This document shows positions 46,380 to 57,439 of a stretch of 64,000 bases of DNA, piece after piece. The notes under the pieces were generated by a model. It did not search any database and was not told the origin of the DNA. It saw only the letters and a list, made by a program, of their open reading frames with translations. How positions within the stretch are numbered: position 1 is the stretch's first letter; every line of letters starts with the position of its first letter. The translations under genes were made by a program, and so were the position numbers. The stretch is from assembly GCA_964059195.1 (NCBI GenBank), contig CAXKWD010000006.1, positions 12,578,530 to 12,642,529 of the forward strand, in the 5' to 3' direction. The stretch comes from Ectobius pallidus. Taxonomy: Eukaryota > Arthropoda > Insecta > Blattodea > Ectobiidae.

Positions 46380-47065
46380 TACTTCCTCTACCTATAGTAC
46401 CTATTAGTCCAGTCAATGAATGCTCAAAAAGAGGTGTAGAGGGAAATGGAAGGAACACAATTTTTGACTTTGGGACTTTGTTTGGACTAGTAAGGAGGTA
46501 AACATACTAAAAGTCCCCACTCCTAGGGGGTGAGCGGGGGGCAGGGGGGCCCTTTGAATGTCCCTTTTTTAGGTTTTTCGCTTATATCTCGGAAACTATG
46601 GGTCCTAGCGATAAGATCTTTCTATACAAAATTAAATATGAAAAAATGCTCCACAAGATTGATTCCATTCATGTTTTCGCTATCTCATCTAGTTTTCGAG
46701 ATATCTGCGCTCAAAATTAGCTAATTTTGAAAAAAAATAAAATTGCCTCGCGTTTTTTGCCTTATTCCGTTAGCTAACTTTTCTACCCTTTGTCCTACGA
46801 AAAAATCATAAGGAAGGAAGTTGTAGAACATTAAATTTCCTTTAAGAATATATGATAGTTTATGTCTTTATCTTCAACTTTTCAAAAGTTAGAGCAATTT
46901 TAACTTTATGTGTAAATTCCGGGATTTTGATGAAAAACTTAACTTTCGTATTTTCCCTGATTAAATAGTATGTACTGTATATAAGTTGTACATAAACGAA
47001 TCAATATATATGAATATATATATATATGATGTATTTTGTAATATATTTTCAAGTAATATATATGT
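46380..47065. repeat. left long terminal inverted repeat of the nuclease-bearing element
   Basis: TACTTCCTCTACC - TAGTCCAGTCAATGAA onward is an inverted copy of 49345-50068. It includes a striking G-rich block (46523-46555) and several 'ATATCTCGGAAACTA'/'TTCGAGATATCTG' motifs. A partial third copy in direct orientation lies at 47077-47345. Confidence 0.85.
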
Positions 47066-47076
47066 TTTTGTATAGT

Positions 47077-47345
47077 CCAGTCAATTATTGATGAATAGAG
47101 AGAAATGGAAGGAACACGGTTTTTGACTTTGGGACTTTGTTTGGACTAGTTAGAAGTTAAACATACTAAAATTCCCCACTCCTAGGAGGTGAGCGGGAGG
47201 CAGGGGGGCCCGTAGAAGGGCCCTTTTTTCGGTTTTTCGCTTATATCTCGGAAACTATGGGTCTTAGCGTTAATACCACTCTATATAAAATTAAACCTGA
47301 TAAAATGTTCTATCAAGACTGATTCCTTTCACTTTTTCGCTACCG
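47077..47345. repeat. extra direct copy of the terminal 270 bp
   Basis: It starts TAGTCCAGTCAATTATTG and follows the left repeat through the G-rich block and the ATATCTCGGAAACTATGGGTC motif. It probably marks the end of a second, related element. Confidence 0.8.
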
Positions 47346-47406
47346 GAAAATCGGAAATGTGATCGGAAATTAATTTTCAAAAATAACAACTATTTTTTTC
47401 TAGAGT

Positions 47407-48897
47407 TTGAAAATAAGTATCAAACTGTCTCGGAAAGATCGAGCACTCCCCCTTTCGAATGTTAGCTCGTCAATCAAAATTAACGACGAATGGGTGTCTG
47501 TGGATCCTTTTTTGCTATTCCAGCGCAAATCCATAAGTAAGAAAACCGACGAAGATTTGAAAACTTATTTGCAATATGAATTAGCCCCTTTCCCTTTGGC
47601 CTTCTTCAATGAGGGTGGGATGAGGAAATCGACGAAGTCAGTTTTCTCTAGAAAGAGCTCAATCCAACTATCAAAGATGTACGTGTGACACACTTTGACA
47701 TTGTTATGGACGGAGGACTTCTCCTGCACAAAGTTATTTGGCAAAGAGGTTCCACGATATCTGGCATTTGCTCATCCTCAAGTACAAAGGTCGCTGAGCA
47801 GCAAAGGCGGTACCGTCTCAGTAAGTCAGCGGACATACATTTCAATCAGGAGACAGTCATAACTGTGAAGCAGGAAGACTTCCTGTCAAATGTCTACAAA
47901 AAAGTCTGCTGATTAACATGCTGCAAGTCACACTACAGGCACATGTAGCAGAACCCTGCAAGCACGGAATGTTGCGGATGTCCTCATTATAGACATGGCT
48001 ATGGAGTTGTCACATACCACCGCTGTTGCAGTTATAGGTGAGGATGTCGACCTAATAGTCATGTTGATGGCCAAAACACCTAGTGACCAGAACATAATTT
48101 TCGTCAAGCCTGGGCGTGGAAACATAAAACCTACATTGTTTTCTACCCAGGGGCTGCAAGACATACTATTTCTGAATGCCTTCACTGGGTGCGATACCAC
48201 CACAGCAGCCTTCCGAAAGAGTAAGCTGGGATTTATCAAACTGCATTTGAAGTCTCCAGATGTCCAGGGAACTGCTACAGTTTTCTCAGACCCTTCCTCA
48301 ACCAAGGATGATGTAGAGGAAGCTGGGGAAAAGTGTATTTTGAGGTGGTACAGGGCCCCACCTAAAGAGAAATATCTAAACGCTTACCGTTACCAGTCCT
48401 ATGTAAAATCGGTAGCCAACATCAAGCCAGACATCTCGTGCCTCCCACCAACTGAGGGGGCAGCGAAGCAACATTCTGAGGACATATGACAAAGTCGAGA
48501 TGTGATTGGGACATGAGCCGCCTCCTCAGATGTACGGGTGGGAGTTAACTAACAAACCCCGGTGCACAGTGAGCAGCAGGCTGCACCGGATGAAATATTA
48601 ATTTTTTTTGTCGGTGCACAAAGGATTCTGTCACCACCAAATGCGGATGCAGAAATGCATCTCTCAAGTGTTCCCCTGCGTGCCAAAACTGCCACGGGAA
48701 CTGTCTTAATGAGGGCCCACTCTTGGTCAATGAGGATGAAGAACTCAACAGTGATCCTCTGCCAGTTATCCTAGAAGATGTATCCCCTTTCTCAATGGAT
48801 GAAGAAGAAAACGAACCAGAACAATACCCAGGACCAAGTTACCATGACGAGGAAGGACCCTCCGCTCCAAGAGAGTCAGGAATTTATAATAATTATT
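47407..48897 (+). pseudogene. XPG/FEN1-like nuclease gene of a transposon, frameshifted
   Basis: Four frames read in order make one decayed protein. (1) From 47407, FLLFQRKSISKKTDEDLKTY and LAPFPLAFFNEGGMRK. (2) From about 47685, FDIVMDGGLLLHKVIW then AEQQRRYRLSKSADIHFNQE. (3) From about 47930 to 48488, ARNVADVLIIDMAM, VIGEDVDLIVMLMAKTPSDQ, LFLNAFTGCDTTTAAFRKSK and LPPTEGAAKQHS. (4) Interrupted frames to 48897 with LGHEPPPQMYGWELTN, a Cys-rich CRCTK...CGCRNASLKCSPAC...CHGNC tail and an acidic Ser/Pro end. DGG, GEDVD and GCDTT resemble the metal-binding acids of XPG/FEN1-type nucleases. The family is recurrent in insect and cnidarian genomes as an uncharacterised, transposon-like protein. Function is inferred from motifs only; this copy is dead. 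Confidence 0.7.
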
Positions 48898-49344
48898 GAT
48901 GTTTATTGTACTATAAGGTGTAAATATATTATTAAATTAAATGTAACACAGTTTCAAAAAACATTTACGAGTTAATGTATTAATAAAAAAAAGTTATGTA
49001 CAAATTGTTGTTGACTCTGGAATCATCCTACCCCAATGCCTTTCCGGAGTGAATGTGTAGTTAATATAGGCCTATATATTATATTAACTGTACATTATAT
49101 ATTATATACATTGAATACAAGTATTATTGCCTATGTAGAGGGCAATTATGGCTCCTAAATAACAATAAAGATTCAGCGATCCCCGATAAATTGTCAATTT
49201 TGAGTATTATCAAAACTTTTCATCATATATTATAGTAATTGTATTTCTGTGGGGTAAATCATGGAGCTCTCAAAGTGGTTCCACTAGGTTCGGGGTTCGA
49301 AATTAGTATTAAACGACACCAAACAATATTACTTTGAAGAACTC
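48898..49344. other. no feature recognised
   Basis: Non-coding stretch between the nuclease remnant and the right inverted repeat. Confidence 0.35.
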
Positions 49345-50068
49345 CATATATACTTGAAAATATATTATAAATACATAGCCTATATATATATACACATAAT
49401 TTATTTATGTGCCATTTATATATATAGTACATACTATTTATACATATAAATATATATAATACGTATATATTGGATTTATATAGAGTTTCAGCAGTGGAAG
49501 AACGGAAAATACGAAAGTTAAGTTTTTCTGCAAAATCCCGGAATTTACACATAAAGTTAAAATTACTCTAACTTCTGAACGGTTGAAGATAAAAAGTAAA
49601 GTAACATATATTCTTGAAGGAAATTTAATTATCTACGACTTCTTTCCTAATGACGTTTTTGTAGGACGAATGTCCGAAGAATTAGCTAACGAAATAAGGC
49701 AAAAAACGCGAGGCAATTTTATTTTTTTTCAAAATCATCTAATTTTGAGCACGGATATCTCAGAAATTAGGCGAGATAGCGAAAAAATGAATTGAATCAA
49801 TCGTGTGGAGTATTTTGTCAGCTTTAATTTTGTATAGAAGGGTCTTAACGCTAGGACCCATATTTTCTGAGATATAAGCGAAAAACCTAATAAAGGTACC
49901 TTCTAGGGGCCCCCCTGCCCCCCGCTCACCTCCTAGGAGTGGGGACTTTTAGTATGTTTACCTCCTTACTAGTCCAAACAATGTCCCAAAGTAAAAAATT
50001 GTGTTCCTTCCATTTCCCTCTACAACTTTTCATTGACTGGACTACTATGGTACGGGCAGAGGAAGTAA
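49345..50068. repeat. right long terminal inverted repeat of the nuclease-bearing element
   Basis: Reverse complement of 46380-47065, ending in TTCATTGACTGGACTA and AGAGGAAGTA. A 70-codon open frame at 49583 is a translation of this repeat, not a gene. Confidence 0.85.
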
Positions 50069-50139
50069 AAATGAACTTCACCTATTTTTCAGCATCGAAA
50101 GCTGTATGTCCCCTCTTAACATAGCCTATTTATCCAAGG

Positions 50140-50392
50140 ATTTGTACATTGAAAACTTCTCTCTACTTCCACTGAAATATGACCTAAAATGCTGATAATT
50201 ACCTAAAAATGCCGAAAATGACTTAAAAATTTCCAAAAAATTACCATCTCTTGAAAATGACGAAAAGTGCAAAAACAAATTGCCCTTATTTATTCAATTA
50301 TATCATAATACACATTTATAGCCTATATATTCGAGCTATCTTTTAGCCTTCATTTATAAAAGATGAAAAATCATCAAGTGCCTTGCCCAAAT
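50140..50392. mobile_element. hAT-like MITE, GGGCAAGGCATTTAATGACC family, 3' fragment
   Basis: It ends CATCAAGTGCCTTGCCC and matches the right third of 15564-16285. The phrase tatttatccaaggattt occurs on both sides (about 50126 and 50451), suggesting a local duplication. Confidence 0.65.
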
Positions 50393-50973
50393 TATAAATA
50401 TTTTTGTTTTCTTTATCGGCGATCGAAACCTACCTTCTGGATAACACTCGTATTTATCCAAGGATTTAAGGAATGATTGCTGGTGCCCTGTTGAGTAGAA
50501 AACTGCATTCTCGTCTGTGAAAAGCACCGCATGTTCTGCTCCAATGGATAAGCCTTATTAGGAACACACATCGTGACAATTACTTACAACTTCTTCACAG
50601 TCATGTTAACACTAATTAAACTGTGGATTGTTCAATACCCTCTTGTTCAGATTGGCTATAAATTACCTGACTAACAAGCCGGAGAGCCCTAGTGATGTCA
50701 GCTCCGGGAATATTTCTAACTTAAAAATTCTATTAAGAAAATGTTAATTATTCTGATAAGTAAAATTAACCGAACAATGATCCTAAAATGGGGGATGCTG
50801 AGACATGAACCCGGAACACTTACAAATCAGGGAGTAATGCGTTTGTCTTGTACTCTCACGTACCTTTGTCTATCGTACTTTCTTGGTTAATATTCCCAAA
50901 ATATTGTGAGCGGCCACACACCAAAACTATTCACTCCTCTGCCTAAATCCACGCACGGGCAGCATTTAAACTA
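50393..50973. other. no feature recognised
   Basis: Spacer before the mariner; no gene or repeat that I can place. Confidence 0.35.
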
Positions 50974-51085
50974 CGAGGGTGGATCAAAAAGTAACGAACA
51001 ATAATTTTTCTACAAAAAGTTTAATAGGTACAATTAAAAACAAATGCACAGATGAAGGAACATCTTTTGTCTATTTTTCTATATA

Positions 51086-51986
51086 AAGGGTGCGGCAGAG
51101 GAAACGGACGTTTTTCAAATAACCATAACTCAGAAGATTTTCAAGTTAAACAAAATTTAATTGCACAGAAATGTAGCTTATTTAATGCAGTTTCTGTTGA
51201 CTATTTCAGAATTACCTCCGAAAAATAACGTCCGTCAGGTGACGACCTTCTTTCTGTATACAGTCTTGTAACCGTACTTCGAAATTCTGCATTGCTCTTC
51301 CCAACATTTCTTCCTCGATATTAGTGATTTCTACACGAATGAACTCTTTTAGTTCTTGGATGTTGCGGGGTTCGTTTAAGTAAACGTTTGATTTGAGGTA
51401 ACCCCACAAATAATAGTCACATATGGACAAGTCAATGTCGACAAAACGGGAGATCACATGTTGAGGAAACATGTCGCCAACCACTTGCATTGATGCTCTC
51501 GCAGTATGCGCTGTGGAACCATCTTATTGGAACCAAATTTTCTGCATGTTTACTCTTCGTCTGCGTAGTTCCAGAAGCAGGAACCTGTTGAGCATTTCAA
51601 TGTAGCGTGCTGAAGTCGTTCACTGTGGTATTGTCCTCTTCAAACAAATAAGGGCCGATGATTCCAAATTTAGCAACACCACACCACACCACACTGATAC
51701 TGGGTATACCCAGAAGAAGGCTACAACATGAGGGCCGAAACGTCGGTTTTAGACATGATAACAAGGCGCCATCCGGACATTCAAGGTTATTAATAATGAG
51801 ATTGCATGTTAGAAAATTCCATTGTTGCGTCACTTGACGGCATTTATTTTTCGGAGGTAAATCTGAAATATTCAACAGAAACTGCATTATACAAGCTTCA
51901 TTTCTGTGCAATTAAATTTTGTTTAACTTGAAAATCGTCTGAGTTATAGTCATTTGAAAAACGTCCGTTTCCTCTGCCGCACCTTG
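51086..51986 (-). mobile_element. Tc1/mariner-superfamily element, AAGGTGCGGCAGAGG ends, 145-bp TIRs
   Basis: AGGGTGCGGCAGAGGAAACG at the left and its inverse ending CTGCCGCACCTTG at 51986, flanked by TA. The arms extend about 145 bp. It is inserted in the mariner remnant. It contains a transposase scrap (51212-51540) and a hammerhead-like segment (51704-51755). Confidence 0.85.
51212..51540 (-). pseudogene. Tc1/mariner-superfamily transposase, C-terminal fragment
   Basis: Minus strand, ending at 51212. A stop codon precedes DGSTAHTARASMQVVGDMFP, the block with the second catalytic Asp. Then come DLSICDYYLWGYLKSNVY with the third, IQELKEFIRVEITNIEEEML, and the tail QNFEVRLQDCIQKEGRHL. The sequence belongs to the same insect transposase group as the remnant at 34540-36269. 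The N-terminal DNA-binding part is missing, so it is inactive; its coding end overlaps the inner part of the left TIR. Confidence 0.8.
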
Positions 51987-52464
51987 TATAATCGCCAAGT
52001 TTCTCAACACATTTCTCCCATCGTGATACCAGTTTCAAAATACCCTGTTCAAAGAAGTCCGTTCGGTTGGAGTATAAGCCATCTGCGGACTGCTGTTTTC
52101 ACTTCAGTATCTGACGCAAAGCATTTACCGGCCAGGAATTTCTTCATGGGACCAAACAAATGAAAGTCCAAAGGTACCCCATATTGCTGCAGCTGTTCGT
52201 GAGAAAATCAACAAATTTGCTTGGGAGCTGCTCTAGCACCCTCCATCAGTCCAGACCTAACACCGTCGGGCTTTGGTCCCACGAAGAAATTCAAATATGC
52301 GCAGATGGACTTTTGGACGAGGAGGGGAAGAATGATTACCTTGTCTCTCTGAATTCATCTCCCATATCTCGAAGGCATTTCCCTTCACCCGGCTGTTGAG
52401 GTTTCTTGTTTATAATGTTTACGGGTGGTGATTAAAATTATTAAATGCCAACGTTATTCAACTA

Positions 52465-53125
52465 CTAGCAGGTGCCCGCAACTTCGCCCCCGGTAATTTC
52501 TTCAGAAATTGAAAACTAAGAGCAACACAATTAAATCATTATATTCATTAACACTTACACGTGAACCATTGATAAACTAAACGATTAATTTATTATTATA
52601 AAAAAATGTTCTCCGGCTTTAGAGTACATTCTACGATTAGAAAGCGTCGCCTGGTAAAAAGACCTCAGATTCGAGTTCCTTGGCCCAGAAAACCCCTGTA
52701 CAGTGAGTTTCGTCCAAATCGAACAATGTTTGACCATATTTAGACCTATATTGATTATCCCTCTTCCGTGTAAGTTGAAAATTTCATATGTCTGCGGGCC
52801 TTGACACTCTATAAACAAATGAATCGACCAGGGTGGACTTACAAAATCAAGCGATGGCCCGCGATGCTTTTATTTCCAAGGTATGACAAAAATAGGCAAA
52901 GCCACCTCCATTTGATTTGACAACTGAAATATATTACTGAGAACCGATGATTCGAAAGCCCAAAAAAATGCACGTTTTCTGCCCGTTTTTCACTCATGAC
53001 TCGCGAACGAAATCTAAAATTAAAACTCAGGCTTCGAGGTGCAGTTGCCCACCCTTCAGTCCATCTATGTTTAAAATTTCAGATCTCTGCGTTCAGTAGA
53101 TTTCGCTGGACATCGAACAACTGAG
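52465..53125 (-). mobile_element. Helitron, minus strand, 5' end lost
   Basis: Read on minus it ends ...GGTGCCCGC hairpin remnant ... CTAG at 52465, before T. The hairpin is partly decayed (gggcgaagttgcgggc). Near 53090-53125 the text cagagatctgaaattttaaa and gatgtccagcgaaatctact matches the second 5' end of the Helitron at 6522. Confidence 0.75.
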
Positions 53126-53875
53126 AAAATATGAACACAATGCCTTGAACGCAGCTTAATGTATTCGCGGATAATGTTATTAAACGGGTAATGTTATCAC
53201 TTTTATGAAGTCCCGAACGGATTAATACTCATACATTGAAAAAATGCTGTTTATTATGATCAAATATTCGGTTTATGTTATCACATTTTCCTTTTTGCGG
53301 CTTTATTTTCAAGTACTGTATGTCGTTCAAAATTTGGTTTTTACGGCTTTCGTTTCTAACTCAACTGTATTGTTTTGTACTGTTCCCAGCTCACAGGATG
53401 ACCAGTTCGAGGGGGTGGCATTAAGTAACTTTCTCTTCAAAGCAATAAAACATGTTTCACCCCACAGGTACGATGCAGCTTTTGATTTATGTAGATAACA
53501 GTGTTGACATGCAATGATGGCTAGTGTAAAATGACAAGACTTGAACAGACAGGCGTTAGATATTTTACTACGCGGTGTTCACCACAATCCAGTAAACTTG
53601 TAAAAAGACTCGTAACTCTTAACTGAGTATGAAATATTGGTTTATGGTCTTCAAAGGGAAAACAGAAAGAATTAAAAACGTTTTATTGATTGCAAAAATA
53701 GTTGCGTGCAGTCTATTACTGTATTAGCCTATGAGTGGTTCAATGATTCACAGTTACGTTTTACTTTATGAATAAATATGTTTAATTCTGTTTTGTAGTA
53801 TATTATCTTATATATGAATAAATAACCTTCATTCAATTCCTTCGGCTACTATTATCAGAATAACTGCGTCCCAAA
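53126..53875. other. no feature recognised
   Basis: The 84-codon frame from 53244 has hydrophobic runs but no recognisable family. No repeat borders. Confidence 0.35.
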
Positions 53876-54155
53876 GTGATCACCAGGGCCCGGATTCTAA
53901 TGACATGTCATCTTTTTATTGATGCTGCATAGAGGTTGCCAACTTGTAGATAAATCCTAATCATGGCCTTTAAATTATAGAAATTAATTTTTATTAGGTC
54001 ATTTTTTGTCATTTTATGCAATTCTATATTTTTGGGGCATTTATTTCAATTTTACGTCATTATTTTGTCATTTTCATGTAATTTCCTTCCTTAGTCATTT
54101 TCATGCATTTACACTGAGTATATTAACTTTTCTGTCGTCTTTTTTTCTCTTATGG

Positions 54156-55282
54156 CAGGGGAAGACAGAAGCTTGCTCTGTGACGTCACTGCCTACTGCT
54201 CTACTGCTCGCGTTATATCTCTGCGAGGAGCATGTGAAATGTAGGCATCAGTGAACAGGGGGGAAGAGAGGGGCTTTAGTATTGCGGGCAGCGGGAATTT
54301 AGGGGGTTAGAACTTACGTAATACGTGTTTCCGAGTTAATGAAACATCAACCGATTTTTTTGATAGTTTATCGGTTAATTACAGCGCAGCAGTTTAACAT
54401 ATTATAAATAATTCTATTTTTATATTCTGTGAGAACAATTGCCTTTCCACAAAATCTATGCTCTATGACAAAAATAGACAATAGGCTACTATCATTTGAA
54501 TTAACATAATTCACTACAGTAAAAATGATAAAAAAAATTAACTGAATTAATTACCATACAAGCTCGTCTGCACCTTAGATGATACAAGATTACAGTAACA
54601 ATATTCTGACTTTCCTGTCTCTTTTTCTTTAACAAGTGTATCAATGTTGGGACGTAATGTTTGAGCAATATTTAATCGAAGACTACATTTAGGTTGTGAT
54701 TTAACAATGTACTTCTTGATTTGAGCTTTGCACATTTCATTAGTGAAAAAAATTGTTCGGCCACATATGTCGATCCAAAATTACATAATATTCGTGCGGC
54801 AAGTCTCGGGAATCTGGTTTCAGAGAAATTTCTGTAAAAGTTACCCAAGACCACTTTACGTTCGTATTTGTCCTTTAACAGATCGTCGCATTGTAAGTTT
54901 AGCAGTTCCAATTGATACCGACAAGGAACGTCTTTGACATTAACTGAATATGAGGTAGCAAAAAGTTTAAACATTGGAGAAAGGTTTTCCACATCCTGAA
55001 ACCTCGATTCGAACTGAAGAAGAATGTTTTGCAGAACTAACACATGTTCTGCAGAGGGAACACTATCAGGATCGCGTACTTGCAATAACTTTGAAAAATG
55101 CTCCGTATTTCCAACCAGAAGTTGTTCTACCCACAGAGCTAAAGTGAATAGGTCCTCTAGTACCTAGCTCTAGCGTACTCTAAACACCCCTACTACCGTG
55201 CGCTCTTGCTGACGTCACACACAAGGGATCCGCATGCTCTTGCTCCACAAACGTCATCACAAGACGTAGTTGACTTCCCCTG
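54156..55282 (-). mobile_element. hAT element, CAGGGGAAG ends, with transposase remnant
   Basis: CAGGGGAAGACAG and GACTTCCCCTG. A perfect 8-bp duplication tcttatgg lies at 54148-54155 and 55283-55290. Subterminal GACGTCA motifs occur on both sides. It contains the C-terminal part of a transposase on minus. Confidence 0.9.
54547..55145 (-). pseudogene. hAT transposase C-terminus, GTF2IRD2/ZBED-like
   Basis: Minus strand. It begins LWVEQLLVGNTEHFSKL, then QNILLQFESRFQDVENLSPM, LELLNLQCDDLLKDKYE, FPRLAARILCNFGSTYVAEQ and FFSLMKCAK. After a frameshift near 54720 it continues NIAQTLRPNIDTLVKEKE. The GSTYVAEQFFSLMK block is the hAT dimerisation domain, and the closing segment matches its usual PDIDxLV end. 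The enzyme would cut and join hAT ends; here the N-terminal half with the BED zinc finger and catalytic acids is missing. It belongs to the nested hAT 54156-55282 and is probably the same lineage as the scrap at 38868. Confidence 0.85.
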
Positions 55283-55624
55283 TCTTATGGTAATATTTAA
55301 ATAAATTACTAGGTTAGTTTAATGCAACATTTTTTGTAGGATCTATTTTTAAAACTACTTTCTTACTTTTCTTCTCAAATGCTCCAATCAAGAACAAAGA
55401 TCAAAGTTTTTAGACCTACAACGTCCTTTCTGCGTTCACAGTTTTTACAATTATGTACAAATTAATCTTTAACTTTGGGTATAATAACAATTTTTTATGA
55501 ATAAAATATCAGTTTTTAGGTCATTCTTTACAATTATTAAGTCTTTTCTTTAAAATTTAAGGTCATTTAATAGGTAATTTTTCGAACAATTTTAGGTCAT
55601 CAGAATACGGGCCCTGCTGATCAC

Positions 55625-56140
55625 AATAAGCGGCGAGCACTGTAGTAAAAAAGCAAGAAATTTAGAAATATTTAATAAGCTGTTGCAAATTGAAATACTT
55701 TTGCAAAATCATGACCAGAAACATGGATTTCGACAGCAATAATTCACGTAAAAAACTTGTTTGTATGTGAGGAAGACTGTTTAGTAACTCATTAGCTTTG
55801 TGTTCGCGGCATCCTACGTTTTATTGCACTATTTCCCATTTAAAGATGCAAACAAATTGTGCAATGCAATTTAAACTTGCAAAATAAGCAATTAAATAAA
55901 GATGAACCGTCAAAGAATGCAGAGCAATTCCAAAGCAAGAACTGTGTAGCACGTTGTATGCCTAACAAGCAGATATCGACTTCGTATCAGCCGCTAATGT
56001 TTCGGGTTTCGTGAGTTACTGTCGTATATCAATCAACCCGAAGCTCGTTGTTTGTCTGGAAGTCTCTCTCAATTTACATTATGCGTGCGTTGGAAATTTG
56101 CAATGACATTTTGATGAACGCCTTAATGTATTGTGACAAG
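55625..56140. other. no feature recognised
   Basis: A/T-rich spacer without coding or repeat signals. Confidence 0.35.
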
Positions 56141-56806
56141 TAGGGTAAGACATTTGATGATTTTACATATTTTTTATATGAAGGTAAAAAGATAGCTCGA
56201 ATATATATAAATGTGTATAATGAAATAATTGATTAAATAAGGGCAATTTGTTTTTCCATTTTCTGCTTTATTTGCATTTTTCGTCATTTTCAAGAAATAG
56301 GTAATTTTTAGGTAATTTTCGGAATTGTTAGGTCATTTTCCAGTGGAGGTAGAGAGGAGCTTTTCCATGTACAAATCGTTACTTTCAGACAACAGACAAT
56401 CGTTTTTATTTGAGAATCTCCGCCAAGTGTTCATAGTTAATTTTAATTCAGGTTTGTTGTAACCACCAAAGCAGTTTGTCTTGTAGCAATAAAGTATTTT
56501 TTAATTTCATATTTGCTAGATGCAATTTGATGGACATGCCAGTTCACAAAGAATTTCTTTTTGACTAAGGGTGTATAAATTTACGTACTTCTTTAGTAAC
56601 AAAATAAGTGTGTTTTATATTGTAAATTCATATGTAACGCACTGTCATCCATTAAATTGCATTTAGCAATTCATTACTTAAAAAACTAATTACAAGTAAT
56701 AATAAGAATTTATTGGTCATTTTAAAAAATGGTTTCGTTTTTGGTTATTTTTAGGTCATGAACGCATTTTTTCACTATTTTATGGTCATTAAATGCCTTG
56801 CCCCAT
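56141..56806. mobile_element. hAT-like MITE, GGGCAAGGCATTTAATGACC family, inverted copy
   Basis: TAGGGTAAGACATTTGATGA at 56141 and GGTCATTAAATGCCTTGCCC at its end. The orientation is opposite to 15564-16285. Confidence 0.75.
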
Positions 56807-57439
56807 TATTCTTTGAGCAATGAGAAACAGTAACTGACTAAGTACAGATAGCTTGTACATCCTTTGTCCTGTTCACTACAGCTCTTATGGAGAATCCGTG
56901 CGCTGTTGCCAGATGTGTCTATTTTCAGAATATGACCAGAGTAAAATAGGAACATGTATTTCTGTATGAAATTTTATGAAGACAATGATGGTAGACACGA
57001 AAAGCTTATATTTTAATTTCCGTTTGTTTAAACAATAGAAACTAAGATTTTTATTTAAACGAAATTTTAAACATAGTTTTCGTTCCGAACTTTAAAACAT
57101 ATAGTAAAATTGAAACAATTGCGACGAAAAAATCCCAGTTATTCGTTTGTCCTTATAGGCAATGCTGGTTCATAGAATTTACCAATATTTTTAAAACAGT
57201 GATTACAAAAAAATAAATTTTCAGACAAGGTGAGAGTATTTTTCATTTTTGCACTGAAAAATGTCTTCGATGGGTAAATTTTGTAAATAACTTAAAAACT
57301 TCCAGCGACAAAGTTGTAAAGAAAAGTGTGAAATTATTTTTCATCATCATTCAAAAGTCCCCCGAACAATATTACCCATGTAGGCCTATCCTTAGTTTCT
57401 TTGTCAGGTGAACAGAATTTTATAGGTTATAGCGACAGC
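56807..57439. other. no feature recognised
   Basis: Non-coding spacer; nothing supported. Confidence 0.35.

Larger units (their letters stand above)
41664..50120. mobile_element. possible 8.5-kb TTAA-flanked transposon carrying an XPG-like nuclease remnant
   Basis: The outermost inverted repeat is 48 bp: GTTAAGGAGGGACATATAGC at 41664 with GCTGAAAAATAGGGGAAGTT, against its inverse ending at 50120. TTAA lies at both ends (41665-41668, 50116-50119). Within it are a diverged inner inverted pair (41728-41877 against 43895-43941 plus 45260-45375), an inner pair of about 700-bp repeats (46380-47065 and 49345-50068), two hAT insertions and the nuclease pseudogene. It may be one large element or two to three related elements nested in one another; the sequence alone does not decide. 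Confidence 0.45.
50974..52395. mobile_element. mariner remnant, inverted halves, interrupted by a Tc1-like element
   Basis: The left end CGAGGGTGGATCAAAAAGTA follows TA. On minus, 51990-52165 encodes the mariner C-terminus (DFHLFGPMKKFLAGK...RRWL, then LKLVSRWEKCVEKLGDY after a frameshift). On plus, 52170-52390 encodes the same region of a mariner (WELL-HPPSSPDLTPSGF). Two copies in opposite orientation are therefore fused. The right border is uncertain. Confidence 0.7.
53884..55616. mobile_element. hAT MITE, CAGGGCCCGGATTCT family, copy 3, with nested hAT
   Basis: CAGGGCCCGGATTCTAATGAC and TCATCAGAATACGGGCCCTG. The 8-bp duplication gtgatcac/ctgatcac lies at 53876-53883 and 55617-55624. Subtracting the nested 54156-55282 and its duplication leaves 598 bp, close to the 626-bp copy at 9726. 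Confidence 0.9.

Noticed and set aside
47995..48489. A 164-codon open frame as an intact host gene
   Set aside because: It is the middle of a longer frameshifted protein inside inverted repeats.
49583..49795. 70-codon frame as a gene
   Set aside because: It is a translation of the right long inverted repeat.
41664..50120. Polinton/Maverick
   Set aside because: Considered because of the size and long TIRs, but there is no PolB, integrase, ATPase or capsid protein, and the flanking TTAA does not fit its 6-bp duplications.
53244..53498. 84-codon frame with hydrophobic segments as a small membrane protein
   Set aside because: No start context, splice evidence or similarity that I can recognise; chance open frame in T-rich DNA is as likely.
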